DNA from: Artemia franciscana
Taxonomy: Eukaryota; Arthropoda; Branchiopoda; Anostraca; Artemiidae
Direction of reading: 5' to 3'
NCBI RefSeq assembly: GCF_032884065.1
Contig: NC_088868.1
Span: 35,800,890-35,864,889 of the forward strand
Length of the DNA stretch: 64,000 nt
Part shown: piece by piece, positions 23,419-34,909 of the stretch
Layout of the letters: each line of letters starts with the position of its first letter
How positions within the stretch are numbered: position 1 is the stretch's first letter
Translations under genes and position numbers: made by a program
Notes under the pieces: generated by a model
Told to the model about the DNA's origin: nothing
Database searches by the model: none
What the model saw: the letters and a program-made list of their open reading frames with translations, nothing else

Positions 23419-24768
23419 ATTTAGAAATGGTCAAAACTTAACTGATCCTATAAAATAGTGCAGTCAGCACAATTGCATCCCATCCCTCTATAATGGGGCC
23501 AGCAGAATCTAACAAATAAAAATATAGAGAGGGTATTTTATATACCCTCATTTAGAAATGGTCAAAACTTAACTGATCCTATATAATAGTGCAGTCAGCA
23601 CAATTGCATCCCATCCCTCTATAATGGGGCCAGCAGAATCTAACAAATAAAAATATAGAGAGGGTATTTTATATACCCTCATTTAGAAATGGTCAAAACT
23701 TAACTGATCCTATATAATAGTGCAGTCAGCACAATTGCATCCCATCCCTCTATAATGGGGCCAGCAGAATCTAACAAATAAAAATATAGAGAGGGTATTT
23801 TATATACCCTCATTTAGAAATGGTCAAAACTTAACTGATCCTATATAATAGTGCAGTCAGCACAATTGCATCCCATCCCTCTATAATGGGGCCAGCAGAA
23901 TCTAACAAATAAAAATATAGAGAGGGTATTTTATATACCCTCATTTAGAAATGGTCAAAACTTAACTGATCCTATATAATAGTGCAGTCAGCACAATTGC
24001 ATCCCATCCCTCTATAATGGGGCCAGCAGAATCTAACAAATAAAAATATAGAGAGGGTATTTTATATACCCTCATTTAGAAATGGTCAAAACTTAACTGA
24101 TCCTATATAATAGTGCAGTCAGCACAATTGCATCCCATCCCTCTATAATGGGGCCAGCAGAATCTAACAAATAAAAATATAGAGAGGGTATTTTATATAC
24201 CCTCATTTAGAAATGGTCAAAACTTAACTGATCCTATATAATAGTGCAGTCAGCACAATTGCATCCCATCCCTCTATAATGGGGCCAGCAGAATCTAACA
24301 AATAAAAATATAGAGAGGGTATTTTATATACCCTCATTTAGAAATGGTCAAAACTTAACTGATCCTATATAATAGTGCAGTCAGCACAATTGCATCCCAT
24401 CCCTCTATAATGGGGCCAGCAGAATCTAACAAATAAAAATATAGAGAGGGTATTTTATATACCCTCATTTAGAAATGGTCAAAACTTAACTGATCCTATA
24501 TAATAGTGCAGTCAGCACAATTGCATCCCATCCCTCTATAATGGGGCCAGCAGAATCTAACAAATAAAAATATAGAGAGGGTATTTTATATACCCTCATT
24601 TAGAAATGGTCAAAACTTAACTGATCCTATATAATAGTGCAGTCAGCACAATTGCATCCCATCCCTCTATAATGGGGCCAGCAGAATCTAACAAATAAAA
24701 ATATAGAGAGGGTATTTTATATACCCTCATTTAGAAATGGTCAAAACTTAACTGATCCTATATAATAG
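23419..24768. repeat. 131-bp satellite, about 10.3 near-identical copies
   Basis: The marker 'ttagaaatggtcaaaac' recurs at 23421, 23552, 23683, 23814, 23945, 24076, 24207, 24338, 24469, 24600 and 24731, an exact 131-base period. Copies look identical apart from one substitution in the first. Each unit contains an imperfect palindrome 'gagggtattttatataccctc'-like core next to 'tatagag'. Such homogeneity implies recent expansion or ongoing homogenisation. There is no ORF across the array. Confidence 0.97.
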
Positions 24769-24815
24769 GATCAGTTAAGTAACTTTTACAAGCTGAGTTA
24801 AAGCTTGTAAAAGTT
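24746..24815. repeat. Two adjacent perfect hairpins at the end of the 131-bp array
   Basis: 24746-24780 is a perfect inverted repeat with 15-bp arms (acttaactgatccta) and a 5-base loop. The left arm belongs to the last satellite unit and the right arm is its inverted copy. 24781-24815 is a second hairpin with 14-bp arms (aacttttacaagct) and a 7-base loop. There are no bases between the two. Confidence 0.9.
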
Positions 24816-24827
24816 GCAAGCCTTAAA

Positions 24828-25010
24828 CTCAGGCTCGTAACTTTTGATGGGTAAGACTGAACTTGACGAAACTTATATATTTAAAATCAGCATTAAAATG
24901 CAATTCTTTTGATGTAACTATTGGTATCAAAATTTCGTTTTTTAGATATTTGGTTACTATTGAGACGGGTTGCTCCTTACTGCAGTTTGTTACCACAAAC
25001 TGTTTGATAG
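24828..25010 (+). repeat. Family C composite repeat, 3' end only
   Basis: Begins within the family at 'caggctcgtaacttttgat' (24831) and ends with hairpin-like 'cagtttgttaccacaaactg' (24982-25001). It abuts the satellite-associated hairpins directly. Confidence 0.75.
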
Positions 25011-26585
25011 TAATTTAAAAAACTAGTTTTTTTTCTGATTGAAGTAAGGATTGAGGATAAATTTAAAGCAAACAAAAATTATTGCTTCACAGTTTATGCA
25101 ACACATATCTACAAATAAAGCTCAAATAAAATGACCTGTGATGCTTTTGTGTATTTTTAATTTCTGAAAAAAACTAGTACTTTACTGAAACCACATAAAA
25201 TTTAAAAAATAGTATTTTCTCTTAGGAATAGAAAGGTGCTTAAGTAGTCTACAAAAAAGAGGCTGAATATTACTTTTAATTAATCATTATTATTTCTGAA
25301 TATTAAATATTAATTCTGTTAACAAATGAGTGGTATTATAACTTCTTGGAAGCCAAAAGGAAAACTCCCCCCCCCAGAATGTAAACTATGATTTACCTTT
25401 TTTTTTTAATGGTTCCATAAACATGTTTTCCATAGTTGCACCCGCTCCACAGAGATTAAATCAAGGGGTCTGAGCAATTTTATTCTACTCGCAATGTCTT
25501 TTTTAGCATTGATATCCTTATAAGATTGCATGATGAACTTAAGCCTTCTTGACTCAATCAAAGATTAGGTTTGAATTGCAAATCTTGCAGGAGCTGCTAA
25601 AAGTAAAAACTAGACTGCCAACCAAATAGATAAACAAAACCAAGAGAAAGACTAAAATAAAAGGTAAGAAATAATTTTAACTAAAGATAAAATAAAAGTT
25701 ATAGCTCTAAACTTTATTTTTACCTCTATGTATAGAAAAGGAATCAAGTCTGGAAGCAGAGTTAAGTATGTTTAGCATACTTTTACTTCACTGTCATAAG
25801 ATTTTATTTTGGATTGGTTAAATACCATACTCCTGCTCAGGCTGGGAGATGGCCTCAATATAAATCCTGAGGGGGGGGGCAACTATGGGAAAAAGGTCTT
25901 TATGTAGCCATTTATATGATACAAACTACAACCGAATTTATTCCATGTGGCTTCTCAGGAGCCAGGGGCCTGCTGAATCATAAATTGGCTACATATTTGA
26001 GAAAATATTCCATATTAGTTTTTAGGATTTTATTTTTTGTATCAACTTGAAGGTTTGAGAGGGAGGGGGAGATAATTTTTCATTTGGCTTCTCAGGAAGG
26101 AGGCTATTCAATCTGAAATCGGTTTAATATTTGAGGAAGGTAATTGCATGTGTTTTAGAATTTTTGTTCTTCTGTTAATAATTTGAAGTTTTTCTATTCC
26201 CCTGTTTTTTTTTTACTTCATTCTTTACAGTGTTTTGACATTTTTTCTTTGCTCACTTTCTGTTTTTTCAGCGATTAAGATAGGTTAAAAACATTGTTCC
26301 AGAATATTATGTCATTTTTTTTTCTATTGTTTGGGTTATTTCGGCTTTATTGATAATTGAAAACCCTTATATATATTATTTGCCATCTTTGACCAATTGC
26401 ATCTTAAAATTATATTGGGTTAATGTGATATGTGAATGGGTTCACTGATTTGTGATAAAGCATTGCAACAACCTGAATAGCAAACATGCACTGCACATAC
26501 ACATACAACCAGAAGCATGGGGCCTTAGACACACCTTTTGTTTTGACCCAAACATCCCATAAAAAGTTCTTAGAACTAGAAATGA
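25011..26585. other. No gene recognised
   Basis: AT-rich intergenic DNA. No conserved ORF, RNA gene or known repeat family was recognised. Confidence 0.45.
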
Positions 26586-27765
26586 AAAAAGCAGTTGAGA
26601 TATGTTTAGTATCTCCTACTTCTCCTTGCTAAGATTGTGTTAGTGGAGTTGATATATGTTTAGCACCTCCCACTTCTCCTTGGTTAGATTTCTTAAGAGG
26701 AGTTGGGTGGAGAGGAGTTGAGATATGTTTAGCATCTCCTACCTCTCTTGGTAAGATTTTTTTTTTACAGGAGTTGAGATATGTTAAGCATCTTCTGCTT
26801 TTCCTTGCTAACATTTTTTTAGAGGAGTTGAGAGGAGAGGGGTTGAGATATATTTAGCATATCCTATTTCTCCTTGCTAAGATTTTTTTTAAAGAGGAGT
26901 TGGGAGGAGGGGAGTTGAAATATGTTTAGCATCTTCTATTTCTCCTTGCTAAGATTTTTTTAGAGGAGTTGAGATATATTTAGCATCTCCTGCCTCTCTT
27001 GGTAAGATTTTTTTTGAGGAGTTGAGATATGTTTAGCATCTCCTTGCTAAGATTTTTTTGGGGGAATTGGAGGAGAGGAGTTGAGATACGTTTAGCACCT
27101 CCTACTTCTTCCTGGGATGATTTTGTAGAGGAGTTGGTCAGGGAGGAGCTGATATGTTTTTAGCATCCCCTACTTCTCTTGGTATTTTTTTAGGGAGTTG
27201 GGAGGAGAGGAGTTGAGATATGTTTAGCATCTCCTACCTCTCTTGGTAAGATTTTTTTTTACAGGAGTTGAGATATGTTAAGCATCTTCTGCTTTTCCTT
27301 GCTAACATTTTTTTAGAGGAGTTAAGAGGAGAGGGGTTGAGATATATTTAGCATATCCTATTTCTCCTTGCTAAGATTTTTTTTAAAGAGGAGTTGGGAG
27401 GAGGGGAGTTGAAATATGTTTAGCATCTTCTATTTCTCCTTGCTAAGATTTTTTTAGAGGAGTTGAGATATATTTAGCATCTCCTGCCTCTCTTGGTAAG
27501 ATTTTTTTTGAGGAGTTGAGATATGTTTAGCATCTCCTTGCTAAGATTTTTTTGGGGGAATTGGAGGAGAGGAGTTGAGATATGTTTAGCACCTCCTACT
27601 TCTTCCTGGGATGATTTTATAGAGGAGTTGGTCGGGGAGGAGCTGATATGTGTTTAGCATCCTCTACTTCTCTTGCTATTTTTTTTAGGGAGTTGGGAGG
27701 AGAGGAGTTGAGATATGTTTAGCATCTCCTACTTCTCCTTGCCAATATTTTTTTTAGTCGGAATT
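26586..27765. repeat. Minisatellite with 495-bp higher-order unit
   Basis: Variable units of roughly 45-90 bases built on 'gaggagttgagatatgttta' and 'tctccttgctaagatttttt' are repeated throughout. A set of about seven units is duplicated as a block: 'acctctcttggtaag' occurs at 26741 and 27236, and the following 450 bases match almost base for base. A third partial block ends near 27760. Confidence 0.9.
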
Positions 27766-29034
27766 TTATGTAAGTGTATATAATTTTTACGTGATAAGTT
27801 ATTTTACATAATATTAATTTGAGATTTTTTTTTTTTCTAAGGGAGACAGGAACAACAAACTGTGTGTTCCAACTAAATTTACTGGAGTAATTATACATAT
27901 GAATATAATTAGAAATTCGAGTTTGTGGATAAGTATTGAGTAGAAGGAATATAGCCTAGTTTTACGTGAAATAATGTCGATTTGGGAGAGGGGGGGGGGC
28001 TGTGTCTCCTTAAATTTTTTGTTATCCCCTAGATTTTGAAAATTACCTCTTTTGGCGTGGATTCATTGTAAAATGCCCTTTTAGTTGTTTTTTTTTTACA
28101 AAATTAAAAACCCAAAAATTTACCCTCCCTCCCTTAGTACTGAAAATATATTTTGCTCAACTCTCAGTTATCGTGAATTGGCGCCACTGAGCCGTTGTGA
28201 TAGGTATACTCGTCATTTTAAATGAGTACTAAAGCTCCTGATGTACCAAAATGAAACCAAATTCAACTATTAAAATGATTCATGTTGGAGATTTTGTTTT
28301 TGAGTCCTTAAGTCAAAAGGCTTCATGTCCACTTGTTGATAATGTTGAAAACAAATTAGCTTGAGTCCATTCAATTAACTACAAATGAAGGTTTAACATT
28401 TGATATTAAGTTACTCAATCTATATTTTATTTAGTTTGTTAGTTGTTTGGTCTCTTTGTGTTGTGGTGAGTCTTAATAGTGCTCTCACACCATGGTGTAG
28501 GGCTAATCCTAAAGAGCCATTTTTTCATTACATAAGCAGTGCCAAGTAGGATCGAGCTCTTCAGGGAATTTTCTGTTATGTAACTCAAGTTCAAGTTCAA
28601 CTTTATCTTACAACATGGAGAAGTAAACACAGTATCAACGAAACGGAATTTCAGGATGAAAATTTAATAAGTTTAGCAAGCAAATTTATAGACTCTTCCT
28701 ATAAAGCCTTTTACGCAGGCCTGTGTAGCACAGATGTCAAAGGTGCGTTATTCTGCTGCAGTAACCCTAAGACCATCATCAAAGCTGGAATCTTTATTCT
28801 ATATTTTCTATTTTTAAACAGCTGGCTTATGATTTAGATGATTTTATGGATTTTTGCCTTAGCCTAGTGCAAAAGCAATTGTTTAAATGTGAAAGGTTAT
28901 ACTTAATGTAACACAACTTAACTACTTAACCCAGAAAATTAACTGTGTTGGGGGAAAATTGCTGGATCCTTACAAGGTGCCCTTTTTATATGGATTGTGC
29001 TTCTAAATAGTTTATTTATTATTTTAATTTTTTA
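27766..29034. promoter_or_regulatory. Upstream region of WDR46; promoter not resolved
   Basis: The gene must have its promoter here or further upstream, but I see no convincing TATA box or initiator. A splice-acceptor-like 'ttttaattttttag' ends at 29035, four bases before the WDR46 ATG, suggesting a 5' UTR exon upstream or a trans-spliced leader. The 63-codon minus ORF at 28439-28630 shows no family features. Confidence 0.3.
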
Positions 29035-29038
29035 GGAT

Positions 29039-29990
29039 ATGAGTCGTTATTTCACTGAGAAAGCACCTATTGTACATGATTTATCCACTATCCAGGATAT
29101 TAAAAAGGCTGCAATCATACACAAAGAAAGCCGAAAGAAGTGGAAAAATAAAAAGTTTTTGAAGCAAAAGAAAAGTGAGAATGATCCATTTCCTGGTTCA
29201 GCGCCAATTTCAAAAGACAAGCTGAAAAGACACGAAAGGAAAGGAGAAAGTGTAAACTTGAAAAGGATTAAACTACCAAAGAATAAGAAGCAAATAAAAC
29301 AAAAAGAGGAACTTTATAAATTATCTCATGAAATTGCTGCTAGATCAGAACTGCTTTTGCCTGAACAGTCAGGTTTCATAGAACCAGAGAATGAGCTTGA
29401 AGACACAGCTGAGGTCACCCAAACGCAAATTAAAGATGCTGTTGATATAACTAGCGCAGCAAAACAATTCAATCTTCAGTTGGAACTTGGTCCTTATAGA
29501 GTGAAGTTCTTGAGAAATGGTCGCCATCTACTACTTGGAGGAAGGTTAGGGCATATTGCATCCCTTGATTTCTCAACTAAACATTTACAATGTGAAATGA
29601 ATACACTCGAGTCAGTCCACGATATAACTTGGCTTCACAATGAGACAATGTTTGCAGCTGCACAGAAAGACTGGACATATATTTATGATAATAGAGGCAT
29701 TGAATTACACTGTCTAAAAGGACTTTACAGGGTTTTAAAAATGGAGTTTCTCCCCTATCACTTCTTACTTGCAACTGCCAGCGAAAATGGATTCCTTAGC
29801 TGGTTGGATGTGTCATTAGGCAAAATGGTAGCACAGTTTTTCTCAAAAATGGGACGAATTGATAAGCTGTGCCAAAATCCCTACAATGCTATTCTCTGTG
29901 CAGGGCATTCTAAGGGCTTCGTGTCAATGTGGACCCCAAATATGAAAGAACCTGTTGCAAAAATGCTGTGCCATGGAACACCAATTAGAG
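29039..29990 (+). CDS. WDR46: WDR46 (UTP7) coding exon 1
   Basis: This encodes the first 317 codons plus one base of a 564-residue protein. WDR46/UTP7 is a nucleolar scaffold of the small-subunit processome, needed for early 18S rRNA processing. The basic N-terminus (many Lys) is followed by DPFPGSAP, then AARSELLLPEQSGF, DAVDITSAAKQFNL, GPYRVKFLRNGRHLLLGGR and IYDNRGIELHC. All parallel the animal protein, as do FLPYHFLLATASENGFLSW and QNPYNAILCAGHSKGFVSMW. The ATG at 29039 is the first in frame and gives a normal N-terminus. The donor at 29991 is GTAAGA. An acceptor-like AG four bases upstream of the ATG suggests a non-coding first exon. Confidence 0.95.
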
Positions 29991-30129
29991 GTAAGATTTG
30001 AATTTGTGCCTTATTTTTAAAGGAGATCTTGTCCCTAAACAAAATTTGTCTTATAAATTAGGGTCCACATGGCCAGGGGATTTATAGCTTTAAATATCAT
30101 TTTGTTCAGAAAAAAAGTGTGTTGGTCCT

Positions 30130-30330
30130 TTCCAAGATGAACTTTTTTCTTTTTTCAATTTTTCTTTTTTCTATTTTTTTCTCTTTTTCTATTTTTTTCT
30201 GTTTTTTCTTTTTTTTGTGTTATTTCTATTTTTTCTATTCTCTATTTTTCCTTTTTTGATTTTTTTTCTTTTTCTATTTTTTTTTCTGTTTTTCTTTTTC
30301 CTATTTTCTATCTTTATTTTTTCGATTTTT
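30130..30330. repeat. T-rich low-complexity tract
   Basis: Irregular repeats of 'ctatttttttct' and 'tttttcttttt' on the + strand, within WDR46 intron 1. It is pyrimidine-rich in the sense of transcription. Confidence 0.85.
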
Positions 30331-31500
30331 TCTTTGACTAAGGAGTTGGTCCTGGTTTGACAAGGAGTTGTTTTGTGAATTGTTTAAAAAACAGAAGAGG
30401 AGTAACAATAGATAAAAGAAAAAACAAAAAAGTTTTCAGTTTTCAAACACAAAAAAGTGCTATTTTTTAACTGTTAGGGAAAGAGGCCCTTTGAAAAAAC
30501 ATAAGAAAAGACCCCCCCCCTTATACATTTATGAATGTATGAAGATTTTTAATGGTACAAAGCACTGCATTCTGTGTCACCATGTTTGTCCAGGGGAAAA
30601 GGGACCCTTTGGATATGTCTGTTCTGGTGAATGGAATGGGGGCAATGTAGGCCCTTTCCCCAACCCATTTTGGAGAATCATCAGACGTAATTTTGTAAAG
30701 GGGTTCTGCTAAAGCTTATCTATTAAATTTGACTACATGTTCAAATATTTAGTTTTGAAGATTGTCAGATGTTTATGTTGGCCTCTTTAGGGAAGAAATT
30801 TTGGTAAGTATTAGTATAAGCAGCTACTTTGTCTAATATAGATTTTTTTCTTCAATAAGAGCTGCCAAGTATCAGTTTGTCAATCAAAAAATCAATCAGA
30901 AAAACCAATCAATTGATTGCCAGTATCAGTATCAGAATAATTGAGAATGATTGATTGATTTTTCTCTCCTTTTACGGGTCTCGTGACAATAACGAGGAGA
31001 CATTTTCTTGCCCTTGAATGTGTCAAGCAGGTATGGAAAAAGTACTAAAGCTGCCAATAGCAGAATTCGAAAGAATTCCAAAAGCTGCCGACACTATTTT
31101 TAGGTGACTGTTGAACCTTCGAAAGTCGTCTTCTGGGAAAAAAGCCTTTTCTATAATGATCTACTTTTAGATTTTTTTTGTAGTTTCACCAGCATCACAA
31201 AAGTGTTCACACTTTTCACAAAAGTGTTTCAGAAAAGTGGTTACAATATCACAAAATGCTAATGATACTATACTAGATTTTTGGAGGTTTCGAGAAGGTG
31301 CCAAGACTAGCCTTATTTGGGACATTTTTTTGTTTGTGTTTAGATCTATTGTTCACTTTAATTTTCCGTCCGAAATGCTAACAAAATATGGCACACACTT
31401 GAATTAATTACTCGTCATATGGCTGGGTACTATGTAATGAGATAAATCATATAACAGCTTGGCATACCAATGGATACCTTCAGGGAATTTAGTCCTACAT

Positions 31501-31545
31501 AGTCCTACTTGTAGGACTACTGTCAAAAAACTTGTTTTTTGACAG
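31501..31545. repeat. Twin perfect hairpins in intron 1
   Basis: 31501-31518 is AGTCCTAC-tt-GTAGGACT. 31520-31545 is CTGTCAAAAAAC-tt-GTTTTTTGACAG. The two are separated by one base and both have TT loops. Confidence 0.8.
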
Positions 31546-32094
31546 ATTTTCTTTGAGCAAAAAGTATTTTTATATGTGAAAATGTATTTTCCGTCAAAAT
31601 CTGCTAACAAACTTGAAAGCTTCCGAGTAGCATTGCTATTTTGCTACCCTACATTTTGCTCAGCGGTTGCCAAGAGGGCAGACAAGACCTCCTCTAGATT
31701 GGTCTGAAGGCCCCCTACCTTAGGGTAAGATGTGTTTAAATTTTTTTTAAACTTAAAATTTAGCACAAGAATATTTAAATATGTTGGTATTCAATGTTTA
31801 ATAAAAATAATTCTAATTAGCACCTTTTTGTAGACTAATTAATTACAGTGTTTATCCATTTTAGGATACTCAGTAGACATAGGCAAATAGTCAAATGTAA
31901 GTACGTAGAGGGGGAGGGGTCTCTCCTCTAGATCCCCCCTTCCCCCTTCCCAACCATAGAATGGCTTCAATATATAAAAATGTTGCTCCATACCATGGGA
32001 TCATCTTACTGTTGCTGCTGTTATTTTTGGTTTGGAGGTTGAGAAGCCAAAAGCTTTTTTGTTGTAATTATGTTGTATCTATTCTTTTTTTTAG

Positions 32095-32547
32095 CTTTGA
32101 CGATAGACCAACGTGGACTATATATGGCCACTGCTGCAGTGGATAAATCCATGAAAATTTGGGATATCCGTAATTTTAAATGTTTACAATCCTACCGTTT
32201 AAATTGTGCTGCTAGTAACCTAGCTTTCAGCCATCGAAACCTCTTAGCTGTTAGCACAGGCGACATTGTTGACATCTATAAAGATCAGTGTACAAAGGCA
32301 GTAGATGGCGTTTACCTGAGACACAGATTACCATCAGATATTGAGAACCTCGAATTTTGTCCATATGAAGATGTTTTAGGGGTTGGACATAGAAGAGGGT
32401 TTACCAGTATGCTGGTGCCTGGGGCGGGTGAGCCGAATCCTGACGCGTTTGAAGCCAATCCATTCCAAACTCAATCTCAGAGAAGGGAAGTGGAAGTGAA
32501 GCAACTGCTGGAAAAGATACAACCGGAACTAATTACGCTCGATCCAG
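32095..32547 (+). CDS. WDR46: WDR46 (UTP7) coding exon 2
   Basis: 453 bases, phase 1 in and phase 1 out, completing a codon (GCT, Ala) with exon 1. It encodes ALTIDQRGLYMAT, a WD blade with VDKSMKIWDIR, and then the BING4 C-terminal region typical of WDR46: LEFCPYEDVLGVGH, GFTSMLVPGAGEPN, VEVKQLLEKI and ELITLDP. These are the most conserved stretches in the family and are intact here. The acceptor is 'tttttttag' ending at 32094. The donor is CAG|GTATTT at 32548. Copies of the last 7-10 exon bases and the donor recur downstream in a tandem array. Using any of those would retain sequence with an in-frame stop after IFVHLFSYD (about 32577). Confidence 0.95.
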
Positions 32548-34130
32548 GTATTTTCGTTCATTTATTCAGTTACGACTAAGTCAATGTTGAGTTGTACCCT
32601 GGGTTTCGAGGGGGGGTGTAGGTTACTGCAATTTGTTTTCTTTTAAATGTGCATATCTTTATTTGGTCATAGACAATTGGCAAGGATGAAAGGGGAGGGG
32701 GTCGAAATGCCCTCTCATGGTTTGGCCTTCTTGTCGATCCAGGTATTTCCGTTCATTTATTAAGTTAGGACTACGTCAATTTTGAGTTGTACCCTGGGTT
32801 TCGAGGGGGGGGCATAGATTACTGGAATTTGTTTTCTTTAAAATGTACATATCTTTATTCGGTCATAGACAATTGGCAAGGATGAAAGGAGAAGGGTTCG
32901 AAATGCCCCTTCCATGGTTTGGCCTTCTTCTCGATCCAGGTATTTTCGTTCATTTATTCAGTTACGACTACGTCAATGTTGAGTTGTACCCTGGGTTTTG
33001 AGGAGGGGTATATGTTACTGGAATTTGTTTTCTGTTAAAAGTGTATATCTTTATTTGGTCGTAAACAATTGGCAAGGATGAAAGGGGAGGGGGTCGAAAT
33101 GCTCCTCCCTTGGTTTGGCCTTCTTCTTGACTCAGGTATTTCCGTTCATTTATTCAGTTTAGCCTACTTTATTGCAGTATAAGGGTTGTACTCCAGGTTT
33201 TGATGGGGGGGGGGTCAACTACAGGGATTTGATTTCTTTTTAGCCATTACAGGAGCAAAAAGTGCATATTTTTGTGGTAATTTACAATTGGCAAGGATGA
33301 TGGGAGAGGGGCTCAAACAGAGGCGCCATTTGTGCCAAATCTTGGGGTGGGCATGGGGCATTTGACAGAACTTGAGACTTTTATTATGAATCCAACCTAG
33401 TTTCAAAGTTTACGATGATTAATAGCAAATAGCGTAATTACCCCAAGGGTCGTCAGGCAATTACGCTCTTTGGCTAATAGGCGTGCTGTTAGTTCAAATC
33501 ATTTGGACAGAATGGATTAGGTTGGACATAATGGATAATTCTGACCGGAAAAGGGCCCTTTGTGGTGGAAACTTGGGCCCCCTGGAAAATATGGGGTGGG
33601 TATTTGACCACCCCTGACCCCCCCCCCCCCCCCAATGGCGCCTCTAGCTCAATCCTCCTCTGATGGTTTGGTCTTGAGCAGTAATTTACCAAAGTAAAGT
33701 TTTCATTTTTATCTATTTGTTTTCAGCTAGAGAGAAGCTTTCAGGAAGATCGGGAGAAATGTTTTGGAATATTAGGGTATTCTCGGTGCTGGTGTTTCTG
33801 TCCATTTGTTCTGTTTAGACTACTCTATTGTAGTAGCAAGTCTGTACCCCAGGTTTTACTTGGGGGGGGGGGAGAGAAGAAGTTGGACTACAGGAACTGG
33901 TTTTCCTTTTAGTCATTACAGGAGCAAAAAGTGCATATTATATTAAATAGGTAATGTATATACCGGATATTGTATATGGTAGAATATATAATATTATGGT
34001 ACTATATTGGTATAATCTAATTGGTACTATATTATAGTACCATATATTATATATGATAAATTATATTAGGCAAGACGGAAGGTTAGGGAGTCAAGTTCCC
34101 CCTCTCATGGTTTGGCCTTGAGTATTAATA
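32541..34130 (+). repeat. About 195-bp tandem array that begins at the exon-2 donor
   Basis: Units start 'gatccaggtattt' at 32541, 32736 and 32933, and a diverged 'gactcaggtattt' at 33129, spaced 195-197 bases. A fifth, poorer unit runs from about 33765 to 34125. Each carries 'gttcatttattcagtt', 'ttgagttgtaccctgggttt' and 'acaattggcaaggatgaaag', ending 'catggtttggccttct'. The first unit overlaps exon 2 by 7-10 bases. The fourth unit is interrupted by a hAT-like element (33318-33645), and the fifth by an AT-rich hairpin region near 33950-34065. Confidence 0.9.
33318..33645. mobile_element. Non-autonomous hAT-like element, 328 bp
   Basis: The left end 'cagaggcgccatt' is mirrored at the right by 'aatggcgcctct'. 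The flanking 8-mers GGCTCAAA (33310-33317) and AGCTCAAT (33646-33653) match at 6 of 8 positions. Neighbouring tandem units supply the empty site ('gggtcgaaatgccc'). It contains a run of 15 C near the right end and no transposase ORF. Confidence 0.75.
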
Positions 34131-34909
34131 TACGAAATTCAGGACCGTAAGGAAAATTGTTTGAGAAGAAAAGAGTATTTTATGTAGTCAATAGGTATAT
34201 TATTGATGTATAATCAATAGGTATCAATAGGGCAGGCAAGATCGTCCCTCAGGGAGAATATAGAGTCACCTACCAGCCATCAGCGGCAACTGGCACTTAG
34301 TTTTCTGAATCTGTACTATCAAGGGGTCTTCTTTCTCCCACAGTAGATTGCTCTTCAAGTATTGTTTTTTTACTCCGTGGTTGATAAGCCATGATAAGAT
34401 ACAGGAGAGAGTTTAAAGCTAAAATAAGGTTTAAATATGTAAAGCGAGCTAAGAAGGTTTTTAATATGATCGCATCCCTTTAAGGCCTAATTCTTGAATT
34501 ATCCTGGGTGACGAAACAGGTATGTTTTCTATCTAATGATGTCAAGTTGAAAGGATTTTGAAGTCCAGCAAAATATATTATTTTAAGCTAGACGAGATTT
34601 GGCTTGGTCAAACAAGACTGGACTTGGAATCCGTTTGAGATTAGTAGCTGTGGCTATGATGACCATCACTGCGCAAATCTGAAGATTAGCATGGGATCTT
34701 GAGCTTTCTTTTTTGAGAGTTCGATTTTATGTTGTTCGCTGTTCTATTTTAGAGTCTGAGCCATCGCTAAACCTAACTTTAAAGATTTGTCGTACAATTA
34801 TAACTTAACTGGAGGGTAATTGCACAAAGCTCCCTAGATCCACAAGGTCGAATTTTTAGAGAGGGATTACAATTTTTAAAGGGTGAAGGATCAAATCTTA
34901 TTTAGTTTT
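34131..34909. other. Intronic, nothing recognised
   Basis: Unique-looking AT-rich sequence between two tandem arrays; no conserved ORF. Confidence 0.45.

Larger units (their letters stand above)
29991..32094 (+). other. WDR46 intron 1 (2.1 kb)
   Basis: Bounded by GTAAGA (29991) and 'ctattcttttttttag' ending at 32094; phase 1. It contains a T-rich low-complexity block (30130-30330) and two adjacent small hairpins (31501-31545). ORFs at 30491 and 31404 lie in the intron and show no domains. Confidence 0.9.

Noticed and set aside
23419..24768. Regular repeat array considered as CRISPR
   Set aside because: The whole 131-base unit is identical, with no variable spacers, and the context is eukaryotic.
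26629..26814. Minus-strand ORF with repeated KHISTPL
   Set aside because: Arises from the minisatellite unit read in one frame.
32070..32100. ATG at 32070 as start of a separate 169-codon gene
   Set aside because: It is intronic; the conserved sequence begins after the acceptor at 32094 and joins exon 1 in frame.
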